From the NCBI RefSeq assembly GCF_037975245.1, contig NC_092583.1, positions 8,889,764-8,953,763 on the forward strand: 64,000 nucleotides of DNA, in the 5' to 3' direction. Position numbers and translations under genes: made by a program. The notes under the pieces were generated by a model. It had not been told where the DNA came from and did no database searches. It saw nothing but the letters and a program-made list of their open reading frames with translations. Below are positions 23,292 through 34,815 of the stretch, in pieces (the first letter of the stretch is position 1; the number at the start of each line of letters is the position of its first letter). This DNA comes from Apostichopus japonicus. Taxonomy: Eukaryota > Echinodermata > Holothuroidea > Aspidochirotida > Stichopodidae.

Positions 23292-26200
23292 GTAAATGGA
23301 GTTAATTTATGTATATTTAGCATTAATGGTATGCACATGAGAACATTGTTAACTGTATCTTATTTTGATTTTTTTTGTATATTATATCGAATGTTTACTG
23401 TATATGACATCGACTGTTTACTGTATATGATATCAAATGTTGACTCTATATTATACTGATTGTTTGCTATATATTATTTAATCTGTTTCATATATATTAT
23501 ACTGATTGTTTACTGTATATTATACGGGTTGATTACTATGTATTGTATCGACTGTTTATATATATATTATATTGATTGTTTACTGTATATTAAATTCATT
23601 GTTTACTGTATATTAGATTAAAGTCTGTATGAAAATTGGCTGTGGAATGGAATATCCTTTTCTGATGCGTAACTCGTCCAGCCAATTTTATATCATTAAT
23701 TTAAAACTGATTTCCGTAAGCAAAGGCGAAATTCGCATACGTTGGAATATTCGGTACTTGAATAATTATTTATCCGTTACCCGTTCATTGCAAGAAATAT
23801 TTTGTAGTGGTATCGAGGAGCCTTGTGTCGTTAGCTTAGTAAACTTAATGGGAATTGGTAGATGTTACATAACGTTAGCAATGAAACGTATGCCAGTATG
23901 GTTGAAGAATTTACATACTAGGCTACTCTAATGATCAGTATCCTTATGGAATTATTCCCCGCTGGTTGCAACTTTGACCCTACATGTGAGCAGGATGACA
24001 ATTTTACATCGGTGACTCCGAGCAAAAAAGTCACAAAACATACTCAACACGTGACATGGAGCTGCAACCCCTACCCCCAAATACACAACACACTTATTAT
24101 ATATGTATATTTAATTACAAAGAATGTGATTTTATCAAAACGAAAAAAGAAATTGCTGATAGTTTCTACATTTTGACATGGTTAATTAAGACGATTCTAT
24201 ATATTTCATTTTATAGACGCTCGGTTTGGAAGAAGGTCGTTTCGACCTTGAACTGCTGTGGCCATTCTCGATCTAATACTTACGAAGTTCCGGACCAGTA
24301 TGAACCAAGACCTTCATCAGTTTCCATAACTTCATCTCATGGATCGAGAAACAACTCACAGCAGAGAGTTGGTCATGTGACCGACAGGCAAGGGAAAAGA
24401 TCTTCACCCTTGACAACGGAAAGCTTTCAACCTAATTACGGCATTACCAAACCAAAGTCGCCGCTAAACGCAACACCAAAGGTTCAACGGAAGGTAAAAA
24501 CATCTTCCAGCTCAAGAAAGCGTCAGACCTCTCCAAAGAACAGAGAGGTCACTCTTATCCAGCCCACCAACACCCTGGTAAATAAAGGGCGCCCTCCTCT
24601 TACCAACCAATCAGGGACGACCAAACTTAGATGCCAGTCACGTGGTATCGATCTGAAAGATGTTTCGACCATCATCAAATATGCAAAGTCGATCAGCTTT
24701 CATACTTTACAGTCTCTTTCACCAGACGGTCAAGAATCTTTGAATGAAACAATTAAACGGCAGAAATCCTTCATCAAGTCTTTTTTAAGGTGTCAAGCAA
24801 AGACTCCATGCCACGCCGTCGGGCTTGACCAGGAGTTTGATCAACGCCATTTACAAATACTGCCCTCTTCATGCCGTCAGGCAGTTCGATCACCGGCATT
24901 ACCTCAGGCGTTAGCTCTCCAGCCTCAATCATCCTGTTTAAGACTTCAAGATCAGGAAAACAATGTAAACTTCAATTGTTCAAAAGATGTGACCCTAGCA
25001 CACGCTACCGCCTTACCAAAACCTCGTGACGTCAGCCATATTCCACTAGCAATTGACCTAGTCAATGTACGCAACGCACAGAATAACGGGAGCATCAATC
25101 ACATCATCCAAACACCCATTAAACCACATTCATCAACCAGAGCCAGAAGCCATAGTGAGCAACCTTTGAAGCTAACACCTCTTCCTGCACCGAGAGAGTT
25201 AGTCCCAGGCCAAGAGCCAAAGCTAGCGATTAACAAACAAGATGGCGATGCCTCACGAGTGGATGGGTTGGTAGCAGGCTCAAGGAGCGAAGTGGAACTA
25301 GACGGGTATGCAGCCAAAACACATAAAGTCCTGATACGAAATGTCAACATTGCCCGATATCCATCAGTATCAAGAAATGAGTTACCCTCGGAGAAAGCGC
25401 CTTTGATACATCCAAATGTCAACTGGTCACAGCCACGAAAGGTATTCAGGCTCACAGATATTAATTGTAGAAATTTCGATGAATTATGTTGCAAAAAAAC
25501 ACCCAAAAATAAATAAATCTAGGAACAACAAGAGGAAAAACAAACGATAAGAAATGAAACAATAGACATAATGACTTTCAGACGTGGATTTCGTCGATTA
25601 TTTTCACATCGAATGAAAATTGATTAAAAATTTACATTGTAACACCAATAGATTATACTAAACAATTGCAAATGTTTAAACTGAACAGTAGTCCGTATTA
25701 GCTTCATGATTAGTCCATTAAATTTATTTTAATTCAACCCATTTCATAATAGTAGCTTTACGTTAGTTCACAATTTGAGTCTTCCACTTTCATTATCGGT
25801 CATCTGTAATTATCTGTAGATCTTTTAATTATATCTGGACAACTTGTTTGTCGATTATTCCTCCAGGTTGCTATTACCAAACCTGTCCCATTTAACACCG
25901 ATGCAACGGCTGAACCAATTGAGGCAACGGCTGAACCAGTCACGGCAACGACTGAACCAGATGAGGGAACGGCTGAACCAGACGAGGCAACGGCTAAATC
26001 AGTCAAACCAACGACTGAACAAGTCAAAGCAACGGCTGAACTACTCAAAGTAACGGCTGAACAACTTGTTTGTCGATTATGCCTCCAGTTTGCTATTACC
26101 AAACCTGCCCCAATTAAGACCGAAACAACGACTGAACCAGTTGAGGCAACGGTGGCTAAACCAATCAAAGCAACAGCTGAACCAGTCATAGCAACGGCCG

Positions 26201-28338
26201 AACCAGACGAGGCAACGGCTGATCCAGTCGAGGCAACGGCTGAACTAGTCAAAGCAATCGCTGAACCTTTCAAGGCGAAGGCTGAACTAGTGAAAGAAAC
26301 AGCTGAACCAGTCAAAGAAACTGTCAAGCCAATCAAAACAACGGCTGAACAAGTTAATGCAAAGTCTAAACCAGTCCAAGCAATGACTGAACTAGTCTTG
26401 ACCAAGCATACGCTAACTCCAGACAAGAATGTTGTTGTGAGGTGAGCAAAATGTTCTGAAAAATCTAGCTAAATGTTTGTAAGGATTTTCAAACTTACTT
26501 TTTGTTACTTGCCAAGTCAGCATTAACTTTCTCCGTTGTCTTAGTAAGGGTGTGGGGAGGGGTGGGTGGGGTTCTGCAATGGTGACAAATAATTAAAAAG
26601 CAATAAATAATGTTCTGCTTTACTTTATTTCACTCATCTCATTTTTTTCTAATTCTATTTCATCTGGTATACTTGATCTTGATGAGAAAGTAGAACACCT
26701 TCATAAACGTTGCATATAACAGCTTCTAATAATCTATTTTCATTCATTAGGAAAACAACAGCAGCAAAGCTACAGCATTTATTTCCAGAATGTGAGTTGC
26801 TATTGCAAAGTGATCTTCAGCATATTTTACATCCGACCACCAACAAACCGATAACTCTTGGCAAAGGAGCGTTTGGAGTAGTAAGGCTAATGAAAAACAT
26901 CAAAACTGGAAGGCTTTGTGCTGTGAAAACCTTTCAAAATCATCTTATGAATGCGAAAATATTCAAGGTTAGCAAAGCGAAAAAATTTAGTTGACCAAAC
27001 TTGATCTCATACGGTACGTCAGAGTTTTGTGGCGTGTTTTCTCTGACGTCACGATTATGACTTCAGTTTACGGCTTTATGGCTTTATTAATTAATTAATT
27101 AATTTTGTATATCAAATTGACAAAATATTATGGCATCGAAACTATCATGTCTTTGGTAACCAAGAAGGTGTAGGAAATCTTATCTTTGTAATAATTGTTC
27201 GTTATTACATATATAATCTGAAATGATATGTACTGCAAACGAATATCAAGAAAATCACTCATTTAAAAAAAAATAGTATTAGAAATAAATTATTCAATAT
27301 ACCAATAAACATTCAGTTTAATTGTGATGTGTCTGTTAATACTTGTAACAAAGATAATTTATAACAATAATTTTTGAAATGAATAAGATTTACGATCTCG
27401 GTAGGTTTAGTTTTTAAAATAAACCATACCATTCCACCTTTTCATAAGGGCCCACATTACTTTCTGAATGTTCAATTCTCATTTTTCCGCTGCAGGACAT
27501 CTCCATCAGTTATCGTAAATTGATAAATATGCATATTTAATAATTTGTGCGTTCCTTACAAATGCTAACAAAGTTCGAAAGCCAGTTTAGAAAAAATAAA
27601 TAAAATATGAAACGAATATCAAAGATTATTTTTGTCCGTATCTTCATCTTTTCTTTACTCACTGTGTAATAACTGATTCTCTTTTCCTTTGGACAGGACG
27701 CAAAGGTGGAGGTTCAGATGTTAACTAAACTACGCGGTTTGAAGTGCGTCCCAGAACTGTTCGGTATTGTTCCAGCAGAGGGGAACACCGGGGTTCCTTC
27801 TGTCGTTCAAGAATTTATCGGTGACCAAGACACTCTAATGACATGTACTATTAAAACCGCTATTCGCAAGAAGATCTTTTCTGCTGATATTATCGTTCGT
27901 GTTGCTCTGAGCATCGTTAAAGCCCTCATAGATGTTCAATCACGAGGAATTTTTCACTGTGACCTTAAACCTGACAATATAATGCTGATGCCTGAGCTTC
28001 AAGGAGGGCAAGATCCTCATATCAAAATCATCGATTTTGGAAGAGCAGTAAGCACGGCTAATAAACCAAAATACGAACATCTCACACCAGAGAGGCAAGG
28101 TGAGGTCCTCCAAAGGTCCGCCCACATCGCCCCGGAAGTAGTCCTAGGGTTATTGCCATACAGTGAAAATTCAGAAATGTATTCATTAGGTAAGATCTTC
28201 ATTAGAATGGCCGGAGACCGATCTAAATATTTGAAAAAGATTGGCAAAATGTGCATGCATGACGATTTTCGTCAGAGACCAACGATGAAGAAACTCAAGG
28301 AGGAACTGACGTCATATATAGGGAGGAAGCAATGCTAG
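23233..28338 (+). CDS. Protein kinase with repeat-rich N-terminus (5 exons)
   Basis: Exons 23233-23291, 24217-25441, 25867-26441, 26751-26967 and 27697-28338; all junction phases agree (2, 0, 2, 0), giving 905 aa plus TAG. Residues 20-428 are Ser/Arg/Lys-rich and probably disordered; 429-619 are a heptapeptide repeat built on 'ATAEPVK'. The kinase domain starts near 655: Gly loop LGKGAFGVV (656-664), Lys679 in CAVK, Glu697 as the likely helix-C Glu, HCDLKPDN at 779-786 (Cys where HRD has Arg), DFG at 805-807, APE at 837-839, and DDFRQRPT near the end. All catalytic residues needed for phosphotransfer are present, so activity is plausible. HCD instead of HRD suggests little dependence on activation-loop phosphorylation. 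The domain is Ser/Thr-type by its LKPDN motif; closest family unknown. A broken paralogue lies at 33.9-36.1 kb. Confidence 0.75.
23292..24216. other. Kinase gene intron 1
   Basis: It holds the 23-bp minisatellite. A 100-codon open frame at 23629-23931 has no splice support or recognisable domain and is not called. Confidence 0.5.
23391..23625. repeat. 23-bp minisatellite
   Basis: About ten consecutive units of roughly 23 bp around TGTTTACTGTATATTATA, diverging towards both ends; unit starts at 23392, 23415 and 23438. It lies in intron 1 of the kinase gene. Confidence 0.85.
24217..25441 (+). CDS. Kinase gene exon 2: disordered basic region
   Basis: 1,225 nt, acceptor TTTTATAG, donor proposed at AAG|GTATTC because it gives phase 0 to the repeat exon; the donor is weak and the frame stays open to 25516. 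Rich in Ser, Pro, Arg, Lys and Gln, with no fold recognised. The segment 'DVTLAHATALPKPRDVSHIP' is clearly related to the broken copy at 34020. Confidence 0.65.
25867..26441 (+). CDS. Kinase gene exon 3: ATAEPVK heptapeptide repeats
   Basis: 575 nt, acceptor CCTCCAG, donor GTGAG|GTGAGC, phase 0 to 2. The whole exon is open in one frame and consists of about twenty-five 21-nt units coding for variants of A-T-A-E-P-V-K. The middle (about 26045-26100) repeats the sequence that precedes and contains the exon's own acceptor, so an internal duplication copied the splice site into the coding region. A shorter version of the exon is at 34655-34815. Low complexity; probably a flexible linker. Confidence 0.7.
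26751..26967 (+). CDS. Kinase gene exon 4: N-lobe
   Basis: 217 nt, acceptor TTCATTAG, donor CAAG|GTTAGC, phase 2 to 0. It carries the glycine loop and catalytic lysine. A paralogous exon is at 35880-36108. Confidence 0.85.
26968..27696. other. Kinase gene intron 4
   Basis: AT-rich, with a short (TTAA)n run near 27088. No other feature seen. Confidence 0.6.
27697..28338 (+). CDS. Kinase gene exon 5: catalytic lobe and stop
   Basis: 642 nt, acceptor TTGGACAG, TAG at 28336-28338. HCDLKPDN, IDFGRA, IAPEVV and RQRPT are readable in order, all with kinase-typical spacing. Confidence 0.9.
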   Translation, partial: DAKVEVQMLTKLRGLKCVPELFGIVPAEGNTGVPSVVQEFIGDQDTLMTCTIKTAIRKKIFSADIIVRVALSIVKALIDVQSRGIFHCDLKPDNIMLMPELQGGQDPHIKIIDFGRAVSTANKPKYEHLTPERQGEVLQRSAHIAPEVVLGLLPYSENSEMYSLGKIFIRMAGDRSKYLKKIGKMCMHDDFRQRPTMKKLKEELTSYIGRKQC

Positions 28339-28388
28339 ACAATGACGTCACATGGATGGCATCCGGCCGAGAAACTTTATGAAAACTA

Positions 28389-28692
28389 AATAAACAATGA
28401 TTATCGTTAGAGGATTTTGCCTTGTGACGTAATGTTTCACAGAGTTCCGCCGTGTGAAATCAACTTTTACACACAAAATTCTCGAGTAACGCTGATATAC
28501 GACATAGCGCCCTCGATTAGTTCCAGCAACTTCGAGAAAAACGCGACACATGAGGGATTCTTTGGAGTCCATTTACGTAACGTCCATATTGTTTAGTTAA
28601 TGTCCTGTCAATTGTGTTCTTCAAAGTATTATTTTTTTTACTATATTAAAGAATGCATCTATACGCTGAGCAATATTTCTCTTTCAAATAAA
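28389..28692 (+). terminator. Candidate polyadenylation signals of the kinase gene
   Basis: AATAAA at 28389-28394 and again at 28687-28692, 51 and 349 bases after the stop. Confidence 0.45.
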
Positions 28693-28699
28693 AACCTTT

Positions 28700-29545
28700 C
28701 CAAACAAAACTTAATGCCTTAGCCCACGTAACAACATGATACGATAACAATGAATATAAAACAATGTTTGACAATGCCTTAAGAAATTTTAAACTGAAAT
28801 AAATTAAAATAATTAAAAATAAATCTAAAACTATTATCTATGATCTTCCATTTATTGTATTTTAAATATTAAAGCCATATTTAAAAATTGACCCCAAACG
28901 TAGCTCCGTTATCATCACTTAACCCCGCCCCCATCCCACCCTCACCTCACCATGGCACTACCATTGGCTAGTGTGCTGCTAAAATACGAACTCACATATG
29001 GGTTTGACACGGTGACCACATCGAATGAAATAGAATAGCAATGATGTGCGGCTAGCAATGCGGAAGAAACTTTGGCCTTAGGTTCATTGTGCGTACTCAA
29101 ATTTATTGTTACGAAAATGATTACTATTTTTTTGTGTAACTCTTCTTAAAAAATTCTGACTACGGCGTAGTAAACAGAATAGCCAAAATACCAAAAATAA
29201 CGAAAGCCAGAATGTGATTAGACAAACATACGACCTGTTTTCATTGTGCACTATACTATAGAGGGGATTTTTTAGTGACGGAGGTTTGACGGCTTAATAC
29301 AAAAATGAACAGAAAACTATCTGCATTTTTAGATCAAAACACACACAACAATGGGCTCAACAGAGATCTCTCTTTTAGGAGTATATATGCTAAGCTAAAT
29401 ACCAATAAGGTCTAGTTTCTTCCATTTCATTACTGCAACTGAAGAAGAGCCGTGTTGATGCTCGAAATATTTTGTAACCGATTTAACGTTCTAAGTAATA
29501 AAGTTGGAAATGAAAGTATTATTTTTTCCATTTTTTCTTGTGGAT
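28700..29545. other. Intergenic, nothing recognised
   Basis: AT-rich sequence without splice-supported frames or clear repeats. Confidence 0.5.
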
Positions 29546-29582
29546 ACATATATATATACACACACACACACATATATATATA

Positions 29583-29656
<74 letters not shown>

Positions 29657-29671
29657 TATATAGATATATAT
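29546..29671. repeat. (TA)n/(CA)n microsatellite
   Basis: TA run with a short CA block at 29558-29571. It explains the Tyr/Ile-repeat frames on both strands. Confidence 0.95.
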
Positions 29672-29702
29672 TTACAAACATACACACGTACACACATACA
29701 TA

Positions 29703-30330
29703 TGGTAAGAGTGAGACAGGTGGGACAGATAAGACGGATGAGATAGATGGTAAGAGTGAGACAGATAAGAAGGATGAGATAGATGGTAAGAGTGAGACAG
29801 GTGAGACAGATAAGACGGATGAGATAGATGAGATAGGTGCTAAGATTGAAATAGAAAAGACGGATGAGATAGATGGTAAGACTGAGACAGATAAAACGGA
29901 TGAGATAGATGGTAAGAGTGAGACAGGTGAGACAGATAAGACGGATGAGATAGATGGTAAGAGTGAGACAGGTGAGACAGATAAGACGGATGAGATAGAT
30001 GGTAAGAGTGAGACAAGTAAGACGGATGAGATAGATGGTAAGAGTGAGACAGGTGAGACAGATAAGACGGATGAGATAGATGGTAAGACTTAGACAGATA
30101 AGAGGGATGAAATAGATGGTAAGACTGAGACTGATAAGAGGGATGAGATAGATGGTGCGATTGAGGCAGGCGAGACAAATATGAGGGATAAGATGGAGGA
30201 GAAAGATGAAGGACAGAAATGGACAGATGAGATAGATCGGAGAGACTGCAGAAAAGAATGAGATAAAGAAAATTATGAGAGAGATGAGAAGGAAAAGTCA
30301 GATGGGAGAGATGAATCCGGAAGAGACTTT
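29703..30330. repeat. Minisatellite, 45-bp and shorter units
   Basis: Tandem GATAAGACGGATGAGATAGA / GGTAAGAGTGAGACAGGTGA blocks; the full unit is 45 bp and shorter ones lack 9-15 bp. Indels are mostly multiples of three, so both strands have long open frames: Ser/His/Leu-rich on minus, [15 protein letters not shown] on plus, the latter broken by TAG near 30091. No start or splice context, so I treat it as a minisatellite. Confidence 0.85.
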
Positions 30331-32160
30331 TAAGACTAATGAATGGGTTTTTACCTAGAAATAAATAAGACGTCAAATGGTGTATTATGAGGTATATTTG
30401 TAATCTATAGGTTAGGTTTATAATTAGCTCTATACGTAAGGTTGTGCTGATAAACACTCTTGTTCTTTGTGTGTGGTTGAAAAGATGGCGCACTAATTAT
30501 TCCCGGCTGAATGAACCCCCCCCCCCCTTTCTCTCTTTCTCTACTCCACACACTTACGCAGATTTCTGTGTTTGTAACACAGTTTATCGTCAAACGTTGT
30601 TTTCGTTGAGGTGTTTAAACAAGCAACAAGATTTTTTATTTTCTTTAATTTAAATTAATCACATGCACTCACAAAAGATTCAGACATCTATCTTTATTCA
30701 TAACAGATTTATTTAAGAGATTATCTGCCAAGGCTGGCTGCTGGAATCTATGAATAATGGCATAAAGTAAACATAGAAACGCAAGATATTAGACAATGTA
30801 TCATTAATCTTTGCCTCTTTACAACATGAACTGCTTTTTTGTATAGATGTAATGTTTGTAATTTTCCCATTGTCACTTATAAGATAAATATCTTGAAACG
30901 TGTCTTACTAATGATCGGTTATCGATCGTGTAATTGTTGTAAGGTTTCCAAGGTAAATATTTAAGAATTTTAAAAACACAGAACAATATGTAAGTATAGG
31001 GATGACAAATTTGTTTTATCTCGGATTTTGAATAAAACGCAATTAAAATTAATGTGGCTGTTTTGAAAACTAAGTCGGGTTAACTAACATAACTTGTAAA
31101 GAATGAAACAGTATTATAACAACGAAGAAACTCTTTGCTGGGTCGCCATTTTTACAACGTTCTTTTAAATGAATCATTTCATATTGGTATAAGAATATCT
31201 TGTTCTTTATCCCATATTTGTTACCGGCCAGCCTATGTAGGCCGGAACAAAAACCCCTCCCTATATGTCTCCCTCTTCGTCAGGCCTGCTAACTATAAGT
31301 TAATAGCTTACAAGCCGTTTAAGCCATTCATTGCAACATGCTGTATTCCATGACTAAACACATTTTAACTGCAAGTGAGGGCGAACTATAACAAAAGAGA
31401 ACATTTCTCTAATAAAAAAAATCTCAAAATAGACTTAACCTTGTTACTCAAAATTCTCTCAGCACGTAAACCTAAACTCCTGCAATTTTATCATTAACAC
31501 GACACACGGAATAAAGCAAACTACATGGGAAGTTTTTGTTTTTATAACCGAATGTTTGGCAGAGCAAAGATTGTTGTGTTAAGGACAAATGATTAAGATG
31601 ATTTTATAAGATTAATACGTACCGTATTTCTATTAAGCTTTTTGACCCCTTCCGAGTGGGTTAAAATACTGCCCACTTTCACCCACTGACCTAACATCAT
31701 GTTCAAACTGTGAACAGTTGTTGAAATAATTTTAAAATGCCTCCAATAGGTCGACGCTACTTTGCAGAGACCAGCCAACACCCGCCTTCAAATTCGACAC
31801 TCGATTCAACTCGGAATAAAATTGAAACTATAATGCGTGGATGTGATGGTGGTATATTGATGATATTACCCCTATCTCAGTACGCGAATTATATTTCAGT
31901 CATACAGCGACTTGAATCGAGGGTTGAATATATAAATCTTTTAAAATTCGATGAGTATGACGTACAGCACACTGGTGCGTAAAAGTGATACAAATCCAAC
32001 GTAGCCTGATTATGACGTGGCGTTGTGTATAATGAGAGATACTGTAAACTGTACTTTAAGGAAAATATAGTAATACAATTAAAACAAAGTGATGGAAATT
32101 TATCATTCGCAAAACCAAACTATCACAAGACAATTATTATGTAGTTAGTTCAGTTTAGTT
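30331..32160. other. Intergenic, no gene recognised
   Basis: It contains a C-run near 30520. An 81-codon frame at 31737-31982 could be a remnant of the 5' part of the kinase paralogue (a 'YANYIS' stretch loosely recalls 'YAKSIS' in the intact gene), but this is too weak to call. Confidence 0.4.
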
Positions 32161-32162
32161 TA

Positions 32163-33960
32163 GTAGAAAAAAGGATCAGGAGGGACACTTAAGTCCCCAT
32201 CAAGGACCCTATAGAGAGAGAAAAAAAAATGAACACACAGACACTCAGACCCGATTACAATGCTTAAAGTGCTTGTCCAAAGCATTCTTAAACCCATTCA
32301 CACTACTTGCAAGTACAACTTTCTCAGGCAAACCATTCCACTCATTCACAACCCTATTAGAAAAAAAATTATGCCGAATATTAATCCTACTATGCGACTT
32401 TTGGAGTTTAAGACAATGATCTCTAGTACAACTACTGTTAGCAAACAAGAAAAAGTCGGTAAAGGATAAATTGTCGAAACCATTCACAATCTTGAAAACC
32501 TGGATCAAGTCCCCACGTAACCTCCTAAGCTCCAGTGTGGTGAGATTCAACAGTTGTAACCGCCTATAATAAGGAACCCTCTTTAAGGAACTAATCATCC
32601 TAGTAGCCCTCCTCTGGACCTTTTCAAGTACTTCCGTATCCTTAGCAAAGTAAGGGTTTCAAGCCTGCACAGCATACTCCAGATGAGGCCTAACCAACTG
32701 CTTATAAAGCCTAACTACGATGTCCTCTTTCAGAAAACTGAAGTTCCTCTTGATCATACCTAAAACCCTATTACCTCTTTTAGCAGCTTCAAGACAATGT
32801 TTAGAAGGTTGCAGAGATGAGTCAATGTAGATACCTAGGTCTCTTTCAACAGAGACCTCCTGTAACTCCACACCATTAAGATTGTATGTAAACTTTTGGT
32901 TACTACTACCAATATGCATTACCTCACATTTATCAATATTAAAAAGCATTTGCCACCCCTGAGACCAGGAAAAAATCTTATCCAAATCCGCTTGAAATTT
33001 CTCAGAATCGCTTTTGGAAGAGACCTCAGAATACAATTTGGTGTCATCAGCAAACTTCTTAGCTTTACACCAAATATCTCCGTCATGTCATTTATATAGG
33101 CAACAAACAACAAGGGACCTACCCTTGTGGAACCCCACTAGTAACGTTCTGCCAAGAAGAAGCACAGCCTTTAATTACCACCCTCTGTTCCCTATTACCA
33201 AGCCAATTCCCGATCCAAGACAGTAAATTCCCTATGACACCCATGCTCTTCAGCCTAAGTAAAAGACGCTGGTGGGGAACTTTATCAAAGGCATTCTGGA
33301 AATCCAGGAACACGACATCTACAGACCTCTGCCTATTTAGTGAACTTGCTACATCTTCCATAAACTCAAGGATATTAGTGAGACAAGACCTTTTTTGACA
33401 AAAGCCATGTTGAGACTCTCTGGTCAAAGACTGACTGCTGAAGTGACAGACCATAGACCTTTTAACAATAGACTCCATGACCTTACAAACTACACTAGTG
33501 AGACTAACGGGTCTATAATTACAGGGCTTAGACTTATCACCCTTCTTGAAAATTGGGGTAATATTAACACATCTCCAGTCCCTAGGAACATAACCTTCAT
33601 CCATAAATTTACTAAAAACCAACGAGAGTGGAACGCAGAAATGGTGTGCAAAAGTCTTCAACAAATACGGATGGATTGCATCCGGTCCAGAAGCTTTAGA
33701 AACATTTAGACGAAGCAGCTCCTTTAAGACAACCTCATTCGAAAATAAGACCGTATCCAGTTAAAGCCTATCACTGCCCCCCTGAAAATCTGGAATACTA
33801 CTCGTATCTTCCCTTGTGAAAACCGACACAAAATAGTTGTTCAAAAGATCTGCAAGATCCTGACTATCAGTTACTATATTATCAGCCTGTGGTGCCCTAA
33901 GAGAAACAATTGCATCTTTTACTTTCTGCTTTGACCTGACATAAGAAAAGAAAGTTCTTC
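32163..33960 (-). mobile_element. Defective CR1-type non-LTR retrotransposon (5' truncated)
   Basis: Minus-strand reverse transcriptase: 'SKASGPDAIHP', 'NYRPVSLTSVVCKVMES', 'VDVVFLDFQNAFDKVPHQRL', 'SGVPQG', the catalytic 'FADDTKL' (about 33025-33055), then the CR1 C-terminal part ('RDLGIYIDSSLQPSKH', 'KQLVRPHLEYAVQA'). Damage: frame breaks after SGVPQG and before FADDTKL, and a Trp-to-stop change (TGA) after YAVQA. The 3' end near 32163 has short repeats (AAACTAAACTGAACT on the minus strand), as in CR1/L2 tails. The endonuclease half is absent. It lies inside the degraded kinase paralogue. Confidence 0.85.
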
Positions 33961-34278
33961 AGGCTTGTCTTATACAAATCAAGCGAATATAACATATACA
34001 CCCGATGTGGCCTTACAAGGACAAATTAAACCACCGGAGTCTTGTGACGTCACACATATTTCATTTGCACTTAGTCATTGCAAGATACCCGATGTACGAA
34101 ATAGCAGAAGCAACAAACGATTTGTCCAAAGAGTAATTAAACCAAATCCGTGCCCCAGAAAAAATCCCAACATCTCATTTGTTGCCAGGAGGGTTAACTG
34201 TCCCAAATCAGGAACCAAACCCAACCATTATCAGTCATAACAATTTAAGTTACCGTTTACAAGAATTCGTGGTTGGGG

Positions 34279-34307
34279 CAGGGAGCTGCTACTCTAGCAG
34301 CTCCCTG
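34279..34307. repeat. Perfect 13-bp hairpin
   Basis: CAGGGAGCTGCTA (34279-34291), loop CTC, TAGCAGCTCCCTG (34295-34307), flanked on both sides by GGTTGGGG. It lies in the broken exon-2 copy and is absent from the intact paralogue. Confidence 0.85.
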
Positions 34308-34654
34308 GTTGGGGTTATCAAAGAGATGAATCTAGATGGTAGTTCAATGAGACCACCCACAGTCCCTACACAGCCGCCCCCAAATGTATCCAGGGTCAAA
34401 GGTGGTGATGGTAGAATCGTGCGATCGTCTGTGAATTTGGTTGGACGTAAAGCAGTTAGGCAAGGCGTAGCCAAAGGCGAAGCTTTCCGAGGGTTAACGC
34501 TACAAAATGCAGTCACAACCACTCATGGACCAAGGAGACGGACGGACGGACAAAGTGATGTACATACTTCATATAAAATCTAATCCGGGACAGATTATCA
34601 GACTAAGGCTAATCGAAACGGACAATCGTTTGTAGATATTGTTTATTCCTGCAG

Positions 34655-34815
34655 ATTACTACTGCCAAATCCGTCCACAATAATCACCATGTAAAGATTG
34701 AACCACTCAAAGCAACGATTAAACCACAAAAAGCAACGGCTGAAGCAATCAAAGCAACGGCTGAACCAGTCACGATCAAGTCTACGCAGACTCAGGAAAA
34801 GAAAATTGTTGTAAG
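34655..34815 (+). pseudogene. Short heptapeptide-repeat exon of the kinase paralogue
   Basis: 161 nt, acceptor TCCTGCAG, donor GTAAG|GTGAGA, phase 0 to 2 as in exon 25867-26441. Only three recognisable 'KATAE' units, so the intact gene's repeat has expanded or this one has contracted. Confidence 0.7.

Noticed and set aside
23629..23931. 100-codon plus-strand frame
   Set aside because: Within kinase intron 1, no recognisable domain, no consistent phase with either neighbour exon.
25800..26426. 208-codon minus-strand frame rich in 'TGSAV'
   Set aside because: Antisense shadow of the 21-nt coding repeat.
29840..30493. 217-codon minus-strand frame '[12 protein letters not shown]'
   Set aside because: Translation of the 45-bp minisatellite; no start context, homologue or splice sites.
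31737..31982. 81-codon frame before the CR1 element
   Set aside because: Possible remnant of the kinase paralogue, but similarity to the intact gene is too faint to call.
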